From Mucor racemosus (taxonomy: Eukaryota; Mucoromycota; Mucoromycetes; Mucorales; Mucoraceae), in contig JAPEHQ010000009.1 in the NCBI GenBank assembly GCA_027405735.1, forward strand, positions 1,426,001-1,490,000: a stretch of DNA of 64,000 nt, given 5' to 3'. The number at the start of each line of letters is the position of its first letter. Positions within the stretch are counted from its first letter, which is position 1. Shown one piece after another: positions 23,318 through 34,031 of the stretch. The notes under the pieces are model-generated. The model was not told the DNA's origin. It did not search any database and was given only the letters and a program-made list of their open reading frames with translations. A program made the translations under genes and the position numbers.

Positions 23318-24515
23318 ATCATCATCATCATCATCATCATATCAACAACAGCACTACCAGTCTACATCAAAGTCTTTTTCATTACCACCACCACCACCTT
23401 CTCCTCTATCAAATCATCCACCTCCAATTCAACCAGCACATTACTCTCCAATTGAACATACACAATCTACAATTACTTCAGATGACGATAATAATATTTT
23501 AATGAAACATGTAATTTCGATTTATATATAAATATATAAATATATATATAAATATATATATAAAATTTAGTATTAATGCTCTTATAAAAGATCATTGAAC
23601 AATGTACATCAATCTATCAAAAAATAGGAAAATACCGAACTGATCCTTTAAGAGAATCAGAACGAAATCAAATTATAGATAATGTATTTTTCACGGCTGA
23701 GGATATGCTAAAATCCCTAAATACTTTAAATAATCGATTTGATGGAAATGATACAAATGCCACTAATTTGTCAATTGATTCATCCTCTGCTGTCAATAAT
23801 AATACGCAACAAATGGGCATTACAAATGAACACGATTCGGCTCCTCCTAGTGTGAGTTGTGTGCAAAATTATATCATAATTATTGCATTATTTCTAAACA
23901 TTCTTTTAGAGCAAAGGATCAACAATGGAAGAATATAAAATGATTCGCCAAGCTAGAAATCTTCAGAAAAATGCAAGGCCCAAATATCGACGAAGAAGTG
24001 TAAATCGAAATCCTTGTTTTACATTGTCGATTGGTTGTTAATAATTTGTATAGAGAACTAGCATGGTTGGTCATAAATGCCATTCATGTAATACCACGGA
24101 TACACCTGAATGGAGACGAGGTCCTGATGGAGCAAGAACGCTTTGTAATGCGTGCGGTTTACGTACGATTATTGCTGTATTTTTTTTTAGTAATCAACCT
24201 AACAATATTCTCTCTCTTTTTTTTTTAGATTATTCTAAATTATTAAGGAAAGGTTCACTTACTGTACAAACTCATAACTATATGGTTGAAGCCCCTCCAG
24301 ATGGTCCACAACAACAGCCACGAGCTATTCAGTTCCCAATTATTCAAGTTAATAATACTGATAACAATACTGGTAAAAATGAAACCATACGTTCTTTACC
24401 AGGGCCATCAGCTATAACAAAATCATCATTTTCAAAATATAGCACAGATGCACGTATAGTTGAAATAGGCGAAGAAGAAGAAGACTTTGCCACACAAAAA
24501 ATCAATCCATCGTAA
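22807..24515 (+). CDS. GATA-type zinc-finger transcription factor, NsdD/SUB-1-like
   Basis: Six exons: 22,807-22,895, 22,976-23,510, 23,591-23,851, 23,910-23,999, 24,054-24,162 and 24,229-24,515, giving 456 residues. The N-terminal half is low complexity: poly-Ser, a Thr run from CTA repeats (about 23,279-23,315), a Ser run from TCA repeats and Pro-rich stretches. A conserved helical block follows ('[19 protein letters not shown]', '[14 protein letters not shown]'). The single zinc finger is C-H-S-C (residues 334-337), an 18-residue loop containing '[14 protein letters not shown]', then C-N-A-C (356-359) and 'GLHYSKLLRK'. The 18-residue loop and this wording fit the fungal NsdD/SUB-1 group of GATA regulators of development, which also carry a block like the helical one. 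Target genes cannot be read from the sequence. Intron 1 is unusual: its 3' end is a run of about 25 A before AG. Confidence 0.9.
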
Positions 24516-25506
24516 ATCATTAGGTAATTTACAGTGTAACGAGCTGATCAATACTGCTACGCGGTATACAGCTCGTGCTGCTGCAGGCTTGTTTTACTTA
24601 ATTATAGGAAGCTTTTCATCGTACTGTACCAATCATTAGAATAATATTTAATGATAATGCAAAGACAAGTTACTGAATAATTGTATCGCTTCTTTTTTTT
24701 TGTATATTCTTGTTCTCCTCCTCTTCCTTCTTCTCTTTGTTCGCTCTTCTTCATCCTTTTTTTTATTTATTTAAATTATTGTATCTATTTAATTTCAACT
24801 GTGAAATATGACCATATGGCTTTAAAAATAAAGTGATAAAATTTTTATTACCCTTTTAGCCTTTTGAAAGAAAAAAAAAAATAGTAATTTCGCATGTTTT
24901 ATATCCTTTCTTGTTAGATCCCTGATTTGTAAAGACGGTAAAGTGTCAGATCTACAAAGCTATTATTTTAAAGTAATGAAAAAGGGGCTTATTTATTCGC
25001 AAAAACCAATTCACCGACATATTTACTACAAACAAATTACCTGTATCACAACTATCCTCTTGAGAACTACATGTCTTGGTACATTTAATCCACTTGATTG
25101 AATCAGCTGACAAATACAACAAAGTTTTTTAGTTCAGAGTTACTATAGTAAACATGATTAGCATTTGGCTTAGACAGATCATTTTAGAACGTTTTTACTT
25201 GTAAACCCAATCGAAGCCCATTTTTTAATCATTGCGTTACTTGCGAGCCAACAACAGTTATAAAGCAAAACTTGAATCTTGCGAGTATAATAAATTGCTT
25301 CGAGCGATTCCATAAAAGACAGATCGTACGTCAAGATACTATACCAATACTGGCTATATAATGAGAATGAAAGAGTCATTTTTAAGTTGCATTGCTTTAT
25401 ATGTTGTTCAATTTTAGGCATAATATGTATTTCATTTTATTTACTACCAATTGAATACACATATATAATGACTTGATGTCACGTTCTTTGTGTATATAAT
25501 GCTTCA
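24516..25506. other. Intergenic, nothing recognised
   Basis: 3' region of the GATA gene, with AATAAAGTGA near 24,828 as a possible polyadenylation signal, followed by AT-rich sequence. No reading frame or repeat was supported. Confidence 0.4.
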
Positions 25507-25847
25507 TTACCTATATTCGGTACTGTACATATATTCTTCATCCTTCTTAAGAATATCATAATCAAAGGTAGAGCAACCAACAGAGCCGTCAATCAATGGA
25601 GCATTTTTATGCCTGAATCCTCGATGTGTCTCTGCCAAGAACCATAGAGCTGTACAATCAAGAGGCAAAACGTCTGCCTTGGCAATTCCGTTTCTGGCCT
25701 CTCATACATGCTCTTCAATGAACCATTATCAGTATTCAACGCGTATACCTGTCAATCTAATGCTGGAATTTTTTCTAAGACCACTGTTTTCTGTACAAGA
25801 GACGGGAATAGGGACAGCAGCGATGCTGCTTTAGCGAACGATTGAAT
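25507..25847 (-). pseudogene. Unidentified pseudogene fragment
   Basis: On the minus strand a protein-like sequence can be followed for about 110 codons. From 25,847: 'IQSFAKAASLLSLFPSLVQ', 'VVLEKIPALD', one TGA, 'VYALNTDNGSLKSMYERP', a one-base shift, 'IAKADVLPLDCTALWFLAE', 'GFRHKNAPLIDGSVGCSTF', 'DYDILKKDEEYMYS', ending at TAA 25,507 (or at an AG|GTAATG donor just before). The composition is unlike the surrounding AT-rich DNA, and the segment starts right after a plausible splice acceptor. I do not recognise the family. One stop plus one frame change suggest a decayed gene. It could also be misread noise on the plus strand, where a 45-codon frame exists. Confidence 0.4.
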
Positions 25848-26225
25848 CTGGTAAGTATATAAATTAACAGTATTGTTACACTTGACTAATATAGTAATTA
25901 TTTTACACGCAAGGTTCAAGATTTCAAATCAATGATTCATTTACATAAAAGCCTCTCTTTCGTATCCAAGTAGTTACACGACCTATTACTTTGTATATGT
26001 ATTCCCTCATGACAGAAACTATTATCATGGCATAGCGCATTGTCCAGGCCATTACTTTGCCACCATTTAATAAAATCTGAAAGCTCTAAAATTGTTCCAA
26101 AAATAGCATAATAACATTTTGAAAAGCTTGGGTCATACAGCGCCTCATTGTTTATAGCTTCTCCTTTTTTTTCTCTTTCTTTTACCTCTTTGTTTTTCTC
26201 TTATTTTATAACAGAACCGATTAAA
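25848..26225. other. Promoter region of the Rab gene
   Basis: About 380 bp with a pyrimidine-rich leader (26,158-26,210) immediately before the start codon, similar to the leaders of the other genes in this window. Nothing else was recognised. Confidence 0.4.
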
Positions 26226-27164
<939 letters not shown>

Positions 27165-27689
27165 ACTACAAGGCAATTTATTCTCGATTTAAAGATTTCT
27201 CGCTTAATATTTATTTCGTATTCTATTATTAAACTTTTCATGAACAATAATAGATTCGTCTTTTTTTGGTATCACTTCATTCTAGAAAACAGAACAGACC
27301 TGATTTCGGAGATGTCTTGGTTAGGTACTAAACTGTTGAGAAAATTGGCGTGGTACAACACACTTTGCCACATATTTCAAATGACAGTTAAATTACCTTT
27401 TTTGTAGTTTAGCTATTAATTTAAAAAAAAGACTATCGCCAGTTAGACATGTTTGAGATGTGCAAATAGCCTTTGAATTCTTTTGAGCTACCATATAAGC
27501 CGAGAAAAAACTCTTTAAATATCAAATAACCAGAACCAAAATTATTGTTTCAGCTCCCGCTATTTGTCACCATTCCACAACTTCAAAGCAAATGATCAGA
27601 TACATGATGCCAACCCTAAATCCTTTTTGCTATCACTTACTCAAACCTTATATGCCTCCGACGACAACTAGTACCAAAATAATACCTCA
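27165..27689. other. Intergenic, 3' of the Rab gene
   Basis: An ATTAAA-like signal near 27,227, then AT-rich sequence that grades into the LINE remnant. Nothing else was recognised. Confidence 0.35.
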
Positions 27690-28310
27690 CAACAGCATTA
27701 AATACTACAAACAACTCATCTCCCCATCTAAATAGCGATTATTCTGGAATTTGAATATCCTTCTTAGTGCTCTAATTATATGGTATATACTGCAGAAGAT
27801 CTTAACTAAATCGTTCCTTCACCAACTTATGCCTGACAATCATCCTACTCGTCGCTATATTATCTGCTCTTCTAACTCCACAGAAGATTATACCCATTTT
27901 ATATTTATGTATCCATTGAGGCTTTGCGTGTGGCGGACGATAACTCACGCCTATCTCTCCCATATCAACCTCTCTGATGCAAGCATCCTTACTTTACTTC
28001 ACAATATCCATTATTTTGATATCTCTGCTTTGATTTGATCGAATACTTTACCTGCTCCTTCTGTCTCAAATTATCAAATTTTCGCTATCACCATTCTTAA
28101 TATTTGGTAAGCTCACTAGCGTGCTATCTTTGAACGCACCCCCATTTGTTTTTGTCAATATCATCACATCTACTTCTCGCTCTCTGTGCCGATTGGAGTC
28201 TGAAATTTAGGCTGATCTGTAAGTTTACCCTATTCGTATCTCCAATTAAGATTTGAGAGTTGTTGGAACGCTGTCGTACATCACTTTTTATTGTATAATA
28301 TAAAATCTTT
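27690..28310 (+). pseudogene. Non-LTR retrotransposon (LINE) ORF2 C-terminal remnant
   Basis: The longest open piece runs to 28,038. Its frame contains 'LSALIIWYILQKILTKSF', then 'MPDNHPTRRYIICSSN' and 'STEDYTHFIFMYPLRLCVW'. The order Cys (sometimes lost), 'STED..HF.F.CPL...VW' is the C-terminal cysteine/histidine motif that follows the reverse transcriptase in many fungal LINEs. Here one expected Cys is Tyr ('MYPL'). Stops occur upstream (TAG near 27,734) and downstream, yet the same frame stays protein-like to about 28,300. The reverse transcriptase core is absent. Family call from motif style. Confidence 0.6.
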
Positions 28311-28952
28311 CTATTTATAGTTATGTACTTAACTATGTAAAAGTACCTGGACTGGAGCGTATATAAACAAATGTCACATGTAGGTAAAGCAAATACTCGG
28401 TTTAACGAATGAAGCAGCCTTTTTGGTTACAAATCAAAAAAAAAATTGTGCAAACGAGGCTGAGCCATCCTGCTAACCAGGTAAATGCCAGCCAAGTTAC
28501 ACAATAATATGTATTGTCAGATCAATACCTGTATGAGATGATGATATTTGCATTCTGCATTGAATAGAAAAAAAGCAAAAAGCAAAAAGCAAAAAGAGAG
28601 ATTTCTATTTTAAATAAAATCAAACAAACTATTTTCAATCTTTTTCTCCCAATGTGAAATAGATTTCAGTATATGCCATGTTTGGAATTTAGGGTTAGTG
28701 TCACTTTTGGCTTATCAAAAAGGAGAAGCAATAAATTAAATTACTAACAACCGTGTAACCAACAAGTAATATTAATACATACTGTTCTATTTCAATCCGC
28801 CTTCTCAACTCGATTGGGAAAAAGCCAAAAATCAAAAACCAGAAACCAAAAACTAAAAGCCAAAAGCGTTGAAAATATGATCATATATAGTTACGGACCC
28901 AATTCTTTTTGTTTCTTCTATCTTCTTTTTATCAATTCTTTTGTATAATAGT
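28311..28952. other. Promoter region of the membrane-protein gene, with A-rich heptamer repeats
   Basis: Two clusters of short A-rich repeats: AAAAAGC units at 28,570-28,598 and AAAAACC/AAAAGCC-type units at 28,819-28,868. The second lies about 85 bp before the start codon, followed by a pyrimidine-rich leader. No gene was recognised. Confidence 0.45.
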
Positions 28953-30776
28953 ATGATACCAGCTGTACTGGCCGTTTTAATATATCAAATATTAGCATTT
29001 CTCGGTGCTGAAGCTGTAGGTCAAATTGTCACTTACATTGCTTTCAAAAGACGAGATTTGGACATCAAATTAATGTATTTGCAAGATCCAATTGGATTAG
29101 TTTCCAATTACCATAGATTTGATAAAACAACGCATCAAAAAGTTGTCATCGTCTTCCTTTCATTTCTTGCGATTGCTCTCCAATTTATCCCAACAATCTT
29201 CACCAAATTTAATTCAACAGGCTCGATTTATTACAGCCCTGTTGCTTCTCCACTGGATAAAGCAGAATCAGTATCCAAGTATGATTGGCCATCTACATTG
29301 CCAGTGTACAGCAATTTCGTCCCTTACTTGACTAACCCTACTGCAACATCCCTTGAAGATATGACGAATGAATATATCAAAGAAACCCTTCGCCAAAACA
29401 ATACACAAAACTCTCAAGGACGTTGGTTTAGACCCGATATTGCTAAACGTTTTGAGTGGGATAACCGACAAAAAGGAGTCTTGGAGAACTTTAATGGTCT
29501 CTACGCTGATGGTAGAGTAGCAAATCAAACAGCTACTGCATTTGGATTTCGACCAGGCGATTCAGAATATCCAACATCACTTACTTTGTCTACCTGTCAT
29601 CCTTCAGACCCAGCAGTTTTGGTGACCTATATCCCCAGTATTTATGGTAACACTGTACAAGGTGCGAGAGCTTATGATGGCCCTTGCTACCCGATTTACG
29701 ACCATACGCTTTCCATTTTACTTTCTCAAAGAGTTGCAGGTGCCTACCAATCTAGCTTATTGAATTCTAATGATACTATTTACCGTCCAATGAAGCTTTT
29801 TCAAGGTACAATGGCCTCTTCTTCTTTTGGTGTCAGCATTTTCAATCACAACAGCTCTCATATGACAATGGGCGTCAAAAAGACAGCACATATTACACTT
29901 TATAGTTACAACAAAACTGCCATTTTGCCTTCAGATTGCTCTATTGGAAGCAGGGCAAATTTTACAAATAATTTCATTGATTTACCGTACAATGCAGTAT
30001 TATGTGAATTAATCAATGCTAAAAATTCACTAAATGTATCAACTGCAATTGTTCAAGCAGCAGGCCGCGTATACTTGGAAAACTATGTTGTGAATACTGT
30101 TTATACGTTCCAAAAAGGCGGAATGTACGATGAAGGTGAGAGCGTTATGGTAGATCTTAGCTTATTTCAAGCTTACACTGTTGAGGGTAACCTTTTGGAC
30201 AACAAAGAGCATATGGTAGCATATTCTAGTAATAATTTGCAATACGACGGTCCAACCAATGGTACTGCTACCGCAGCAGATCTATCTAATGACAAGATTG
30301 GTTCCATTTTGACAGAATTAGATCCTTCCCACATCAGTCAAGAAACTGTTGATATTTTGGTAGGCATGGCATCAATGCGAGTGCGATGGGAAAATGGCGA
30401 CTATTCCGACTTTACTTTGCATAGATCCCAAGTTTTCGATGCTGTAGAAACGCCCGTCTGGTGGATCATTACTGTCATTATTTTGGGTTTAGTCTTTTTG
30501 GTGCCACAGTCATCTCGTCTACTGGTGCGACGCATTCCTGAATATGCCGAAGATCTACGTACTCTTCTGATACTCACATTACAACGTTCCGGCATTGTAG
30601 TAGGAGGAAATAAAAAGGTTGGAAGTGTGGGCATTTCTCTGAATGGTGAAGATAATGATATAAATCGAACTGCTTTACTGTCTGTTAACGGATACTCAGT
30701 AACAATTGCTAACGAATTGACTAGTGTTGAGAGTAGCCTCATTGGCAAAAATACAATTTACGTATATGAAAAATAA
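28953..30776 (+). CDS. Putative multi-span membrane protein, unknown family
   Basis: A single-exon frame of 607 residues. The start is the first ATG (28,953); upstream in-frame codons are non-ATG. Predicted membrane segments: residues about 4-30, about 62-84 ('VVIVFLSFLAIALQFIPTIF') and about 502-521 ('WWIITVIILGLVFLVP'). Between the second and third lies a ~415-residue domain with many N-glycosylation sequons (NNT, NQT, NST, NSS, NKT, NFT, NVS, NGT), so it is probably lumenal or extracellular. A ~85-residue cytosolic tail rich in charged residues follows. No known domain was recognised. Codon use is less AT-biased than flanking DNA, and the gene has no introns, unlike most neighbours. Fungal-specific membrane families of this layout exist but I cannot assign one. 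Confidence 0.85.
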   Translation: MIPAVLAVLIYQILAFLGAEAVGQIVTYIAFKRRDLDIKLMYLQDPIGLVSNYHRFDKTTHQKVVIVFLSFLAIALQFIPTIFTKFNSTGSIYYSPVASPLDKAESVSKYDWPSTLPVYSNFVPYLTNPTATSLEDMTNEYIKETLRQNNTQNSQGRWFRPDIAKRFEWDNRQKGVLENFNGLYADGRVANQTATAFGFRPGDSEYPTSLTLSTCHPSDPAVLVTYIPSIYGNTVQGARAYDGPCYPIYDHTLSILLSQRVAGAYQSSLLNSNDTIYRPMKLFQGTMASSSFGVSIFNHNSSHMTMGVKKTAHITLYSYNKTAILPSDCSIGSRANFTNNFIDLPYNAVLCELINAKNSLNVSTAIVQAAGRVYLENYVVNTVYTFQKGGMYDEGESVMVDLSLFQAYTVEGNLLDNKEHMVAYSSNNLQYDGPTNGTATAADLSNDKIGSILTELDPSHISQETVDILVGMASMRVRWENGDYSDFTLHRSQVFDAVETPVWWIITVIILGLVFLVPQSSRLLVRRIPEYAEDLRTLLILTLQRSGIVVGGNKKVGSVGISLNGEDNDINRTALLSVNGYSVTIANELTSVESSLIGKNTIYVYEK

Positions 30777-31285
30777 TATGTTTCATACATATTTAAACTT
30801 ATCAGTCTAGTAAACATACCATAGCATTAGAATGAAATAAAAACATTTGCCTATATGACATTATGTTTGATGTTTCTTAAAAACTCAAAACACTCAGTAG
30901 ATGACATTTTCTATTCTTTTTTGTTTTTTGTTGTTGCTTGGCCTATTTAATACCTGTTTTTGTTTGATTTGACAACATAAAGACTTGAATTTTTTGGGTA
31001 GTTTTTTTTGCATTCCGTTGTTCAAATCAATATGGGACATCCAATGATTTAAACAAATGCAGATGAAACTGTATAACTTTGATCATGTATCAAAAGAGAA
31101 TTTACTTATTAAGCTCAGTAGTTGTAATAGTTAATGTTGGCTGATTTAGTATATATATCTGCCTAGTGTCATTTCTAATTTAGAATGGTCTGCTATGCCG
31201 TAACTACCCCTCCCCTGAATAAAAAGTGAGCATTCGATCACTGCAAACAAATTAACCAAAAAAATTAATGGGTGGTAAAGTTTAC
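30777..31285. other. Intergenic, 3' of the membrane-protein gene
   Basis: AATAAAAACA near 30,836 is a plausible polyadenylation signal. The remainder is AT-rich with T runs, with nothing recognised up to the LTR. Confidence 0.4.
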
Positions 31286-31558
31286 TGTAATGCTCTGTAA
31301 TTTTGGACTAACAACAAAGGTGGATAATATTCTTATAGATATTATCCTTGTTACTAGAAATTGATGATCACTGGATTGATGAAGGTTGGTGTTCTTATTT
31401 GTAAATTAGATATTTATTAGTGAATAAATAAAAGTAAAGGGAGTGTAACAAGGCAGATAAATCTACAAGGGATCATGTAATGATTTCCTTGTAGTATTTA
31501 TATAAGGAATGAGGCAAGGTTTTGCATGAATGAAACTGAAATGTTCGACTCAATTACA
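31286..31558 (+). mobile_element. Solo LTR (LTR2), no target duplication
   Basis: Begins TGTAATGCTC and ends CAATTACA; closely similar to LTR1 at 16,114. The flanks (TTTAC and CCAAG) do not match, so no 5-bp duplication remains. Immediately 3' of it repeat A begins in mid-element, suggesting that recombination or deletion at this LTR removed the original neighbour. Confidence 0.85.
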
Positions 31559-32830
31559 CCAAGGTCGACCTAAAATTGATTATAAAAAATTGAGCACCTA
31601 AATTGAAGTACTAATTTTTTGTATTCACAAGATTGATCCAACTCAAAGCTACTCTGCATTTTTTGTTTCAGCAAAAAATATTGATTTCTTGTCGAGATAA
31701 TCAAAATAATAGTTCTCATCACAGCTTAAGCCCTATAGAAACGGGCTTCCAAAATTTATCTCAAAAAATGAACGAAAATGATCCAAAAAACAAAAACGTT
31801 AAATGTTCATAAACTGCAAAGTAAGTCCACCTAGCGTATTAAATAGCTTTTGTACAGTTTTGGATTCTGCATCCATCTAAATAAATTTCAAAAAAATGTT
31901 TCACTTAAAATTTTGCGCAAAATGCGAATGAACTTTTGGAGGTTTTTTGAAGATACACACCACTTTTTATAAACGTGTTTCCAATATAATTATTGTTAAT
32001 AATGTGCCTCAAAATTATCTATTGATCTAGCTATTGCTGAATTTTCTAACTGCATTTTTCGTAGAGAAAAAAAGATTTTTGTCAATTTTTTTTCAATTTC
32101 AGAATTTGGGATGAGGGTATACAAGGGGAAAATGGACGCTAGAAATGAAGGTATCTTTTTGCACACATTTTTGAGAATTTCTCCACGAAAAATCAATATT
32201 TTAAAAAAAACTAAATTGGGTTCGAGAGAGCTCAACGAGATAGATGACATGAATGTAAAAAAAATGTCGCTCAATTTAGCGGATTTTTTGAAATCTACTA
32301 CAAAAATGCCAAAAAAAATGAAAAAAAATAAAAATGCCCAGAATTTTTTTATACTTTTATATATTATAGAGCGCTTTAAAACAAGTAAGTTTCATTATTA
32401 GAAAGTGTTAGTATAGCTTAATTTTTCGTAGAGATATGAAGCCTCAAAGTATTGATTTTTAACAGTGAAATACGCGTGAAAATCTGAAACATTAGTATTA
32501 AAAAAATTATACCAGTTGCTACAGATAGGATATTTTTGGATACTTGTTTTTGGATTAAAGTTGATCATCTCAGGTACGTGAGCATATAATTTTTTCTTGG
32601 TGTTATTTAGTGAAAAAAAAAGTAGAGCAGGGATGAAAAGTGGGACCCAATTTTTAAGGAGAAAGTAATGAGCTTACTCTTTTTTTTAATCTGCCGTGAG
32701 ATATAAAATAAATTTAGGGATATGCAACATTGTGCAACTAATTTATATTTATTTAGCAGTGTCTAAAGTCTAAAATATATTGTAAAATGTGTTTAATACA
32801 AGGCTAGTTATTGGGAAAAAGTCGAAAACC
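31559..32830 (+). repeat. Repeat A (copy A3)
   Basis: Starts at 'AAGGTCGACCTAAAATTG' next to LTR2. From there to about 32,640 it is nearly identical, in inverse orientation, to 41,655-42,720. It includes the small frame from 32,111 ('MRVYKGKMDARNEGIF') and, on the other strand, 31,996-32,274. The 16-base motif TTTTTCGTAGAGAT recurs here in both orientations (around 31,684, 32,055, 32,180 and 32,423). Confidence 0.85.
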
Positions 32831-33263
32831 AACTATTTTGTGATTGAACTTTTCTCAGATCAGTTTTTTGATTGCAAAAAACTGATTTATTTCTATTCCA
32901 AGAAGTAATTGTTTATCTTTGTCCCAAATGAATCACTAAACATGTAATATATGACCATATATCGCAGTATTTAAAGTGCCACTATACGATAAATCCCAAT
33001 TTACGCTATAAAAGACTGCAAAAACCTCTCCAAACTGTAGGTAACGCTAAGGTATAACACTTATAGTGTGCAGGCAGATAAATTACATATAGAAGCTATC
33101 ATGTACATGGAATAATAGGGATATGTGAATATTTGGTATCATGATATTGGACGAATAATTAGTTTATTAACGACAGTATTTAGGTTTGATACTTGGGTAC
33201 ATATTTGCTTTGCATTCTAACAAATACATGCACTTAAGCTTCACATTCTGATTGTTAATTTAA
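32831..33263. other. Intergenic, nothing recognised
   Basis: AT-rich sequence between repeat A3 and the end of the minus-strand secreted-protein gene. Confidence 0.35.
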
Positions 33264-33701
33264 TCAGAATAAGCGTTTTGACATGGAAATTGTCAGAATA
33301 CAAATCAACAATAAAACAGACGTACACAATGCTTGATGCATATTGCCTATGCTAGCAGAGGCACCTCCAGCTATAGCAGTAGAAGATGCTGTACTATTGG
33401 AAGCAGTGGTTGAATTACCGGTAGTAGCACTTGATAAACATCTAGCAGCATATTTAGTTCCATCTACAGCATTTGTTTGATTAATACCATGTTGCATGAC
33501 ATAAATGTTGAAAAGAGCACAGACTTTGAATGAATCGCAAGATAAGTTACTGGTATCAGCACACCCAGTGTAGGTAAATGCAGTTTGGTTATTGGCATCT
33601 TTTGCAATGGTATATTCACACACTGCAAAAGTAATATTGGTATTGGGACAAAATGTGTCGGGACAAACGAGTGTTGATTTCTGTAATGGATCGCAGATCA
33701 T
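33264..33701 (-). CDS. Small cysteine-rich GPI-anchored-type surface protein
   Basis: The frame from the ATG at 33,701 gives 145 residues. A cysteine-rich part (Cys in 'MICDPL', 'VCPDTFC', 'VCEY', 'GCAD', 'SCDSFKVC', 'ARC') with N-glycosylation sequons is followed by a Ser/Thr/Ala/Gly-rich linker and a C-terminal hydrophobic tail ('ALCTSVLLLICILTISM'). This is the layout of fungal GPI-anchored wall proteins. The expected N-terminal signal peptide is not in this frame after an ATG. Just upstream the same frame continues as a hydrophobic stretch ('NPFLLFPFIFQQFIFIPI') without a start, while an ATG lies in another frame ('MKILFSYSLLF'). A small exon, a frameshift or a sequence error may explain this. 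The gene faces CWC27 across a 330-bp shared promoter. Confidence 0.7.
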   Translation of the reverse strand: MICDPLQKSTLVCPDTFCPNTNITFAVCEYTIAKDANNQTAFTYTGCADTSNLSCDSFKVCALFNIYVMQHGINQTNAVDGTKYAARCLSSATTGNSTTASNSTASSTAIAGGASASIGNMHQALCTSVLLLICILTISMSKRLF

Positions 33702-34031
33702 TGTTGCTGAATTAATTGGAATGAAAATAAATTGTTGGAAAATAAAAGGGAATAAGAGAAAAGGATTTTCATGATCTTGTCTTTCTTTTAATAACGATAT
33801 TATTTACAATAGAAATGATACACAGAATGTAACCGTAATGAAATTTGCAAGACGTACTTTTTGTACCTGTGAAGATCATACATTTACTTCTGATTTTCGA
33901 CAGGCGAGAATGGGTGGGGGATCAACGAAGCATTTAATGCATGATAGATGGCTGCACGGCTTTCGTGACTGGTCGGGAGTGTGTAAAGAAACATGCCATT
34001 TCTAAAATTTTGCCATCTTACACCTTTCACA
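33702..34031. promoter_or_regulatory. Divergent promoter region between the GPI-type protein and CWC27 genes
   Basis: 330 bp between two divergent start codons. It has a somewhat GC-richer middle (33,900-33,985) than surrounding DNA and contains the possible upstream signal-peptide sequence of the minus-strand gene. No specific factor site was recognised. Confidence 0.4.

Noticed and set aside
23215..23502. Poly-Leu/His frame overlapping the GATA gene
   Set aside because: It is the shifted frame of the CTA/TCA trinucleotide repeats inside exon 2 of the GATA factor.
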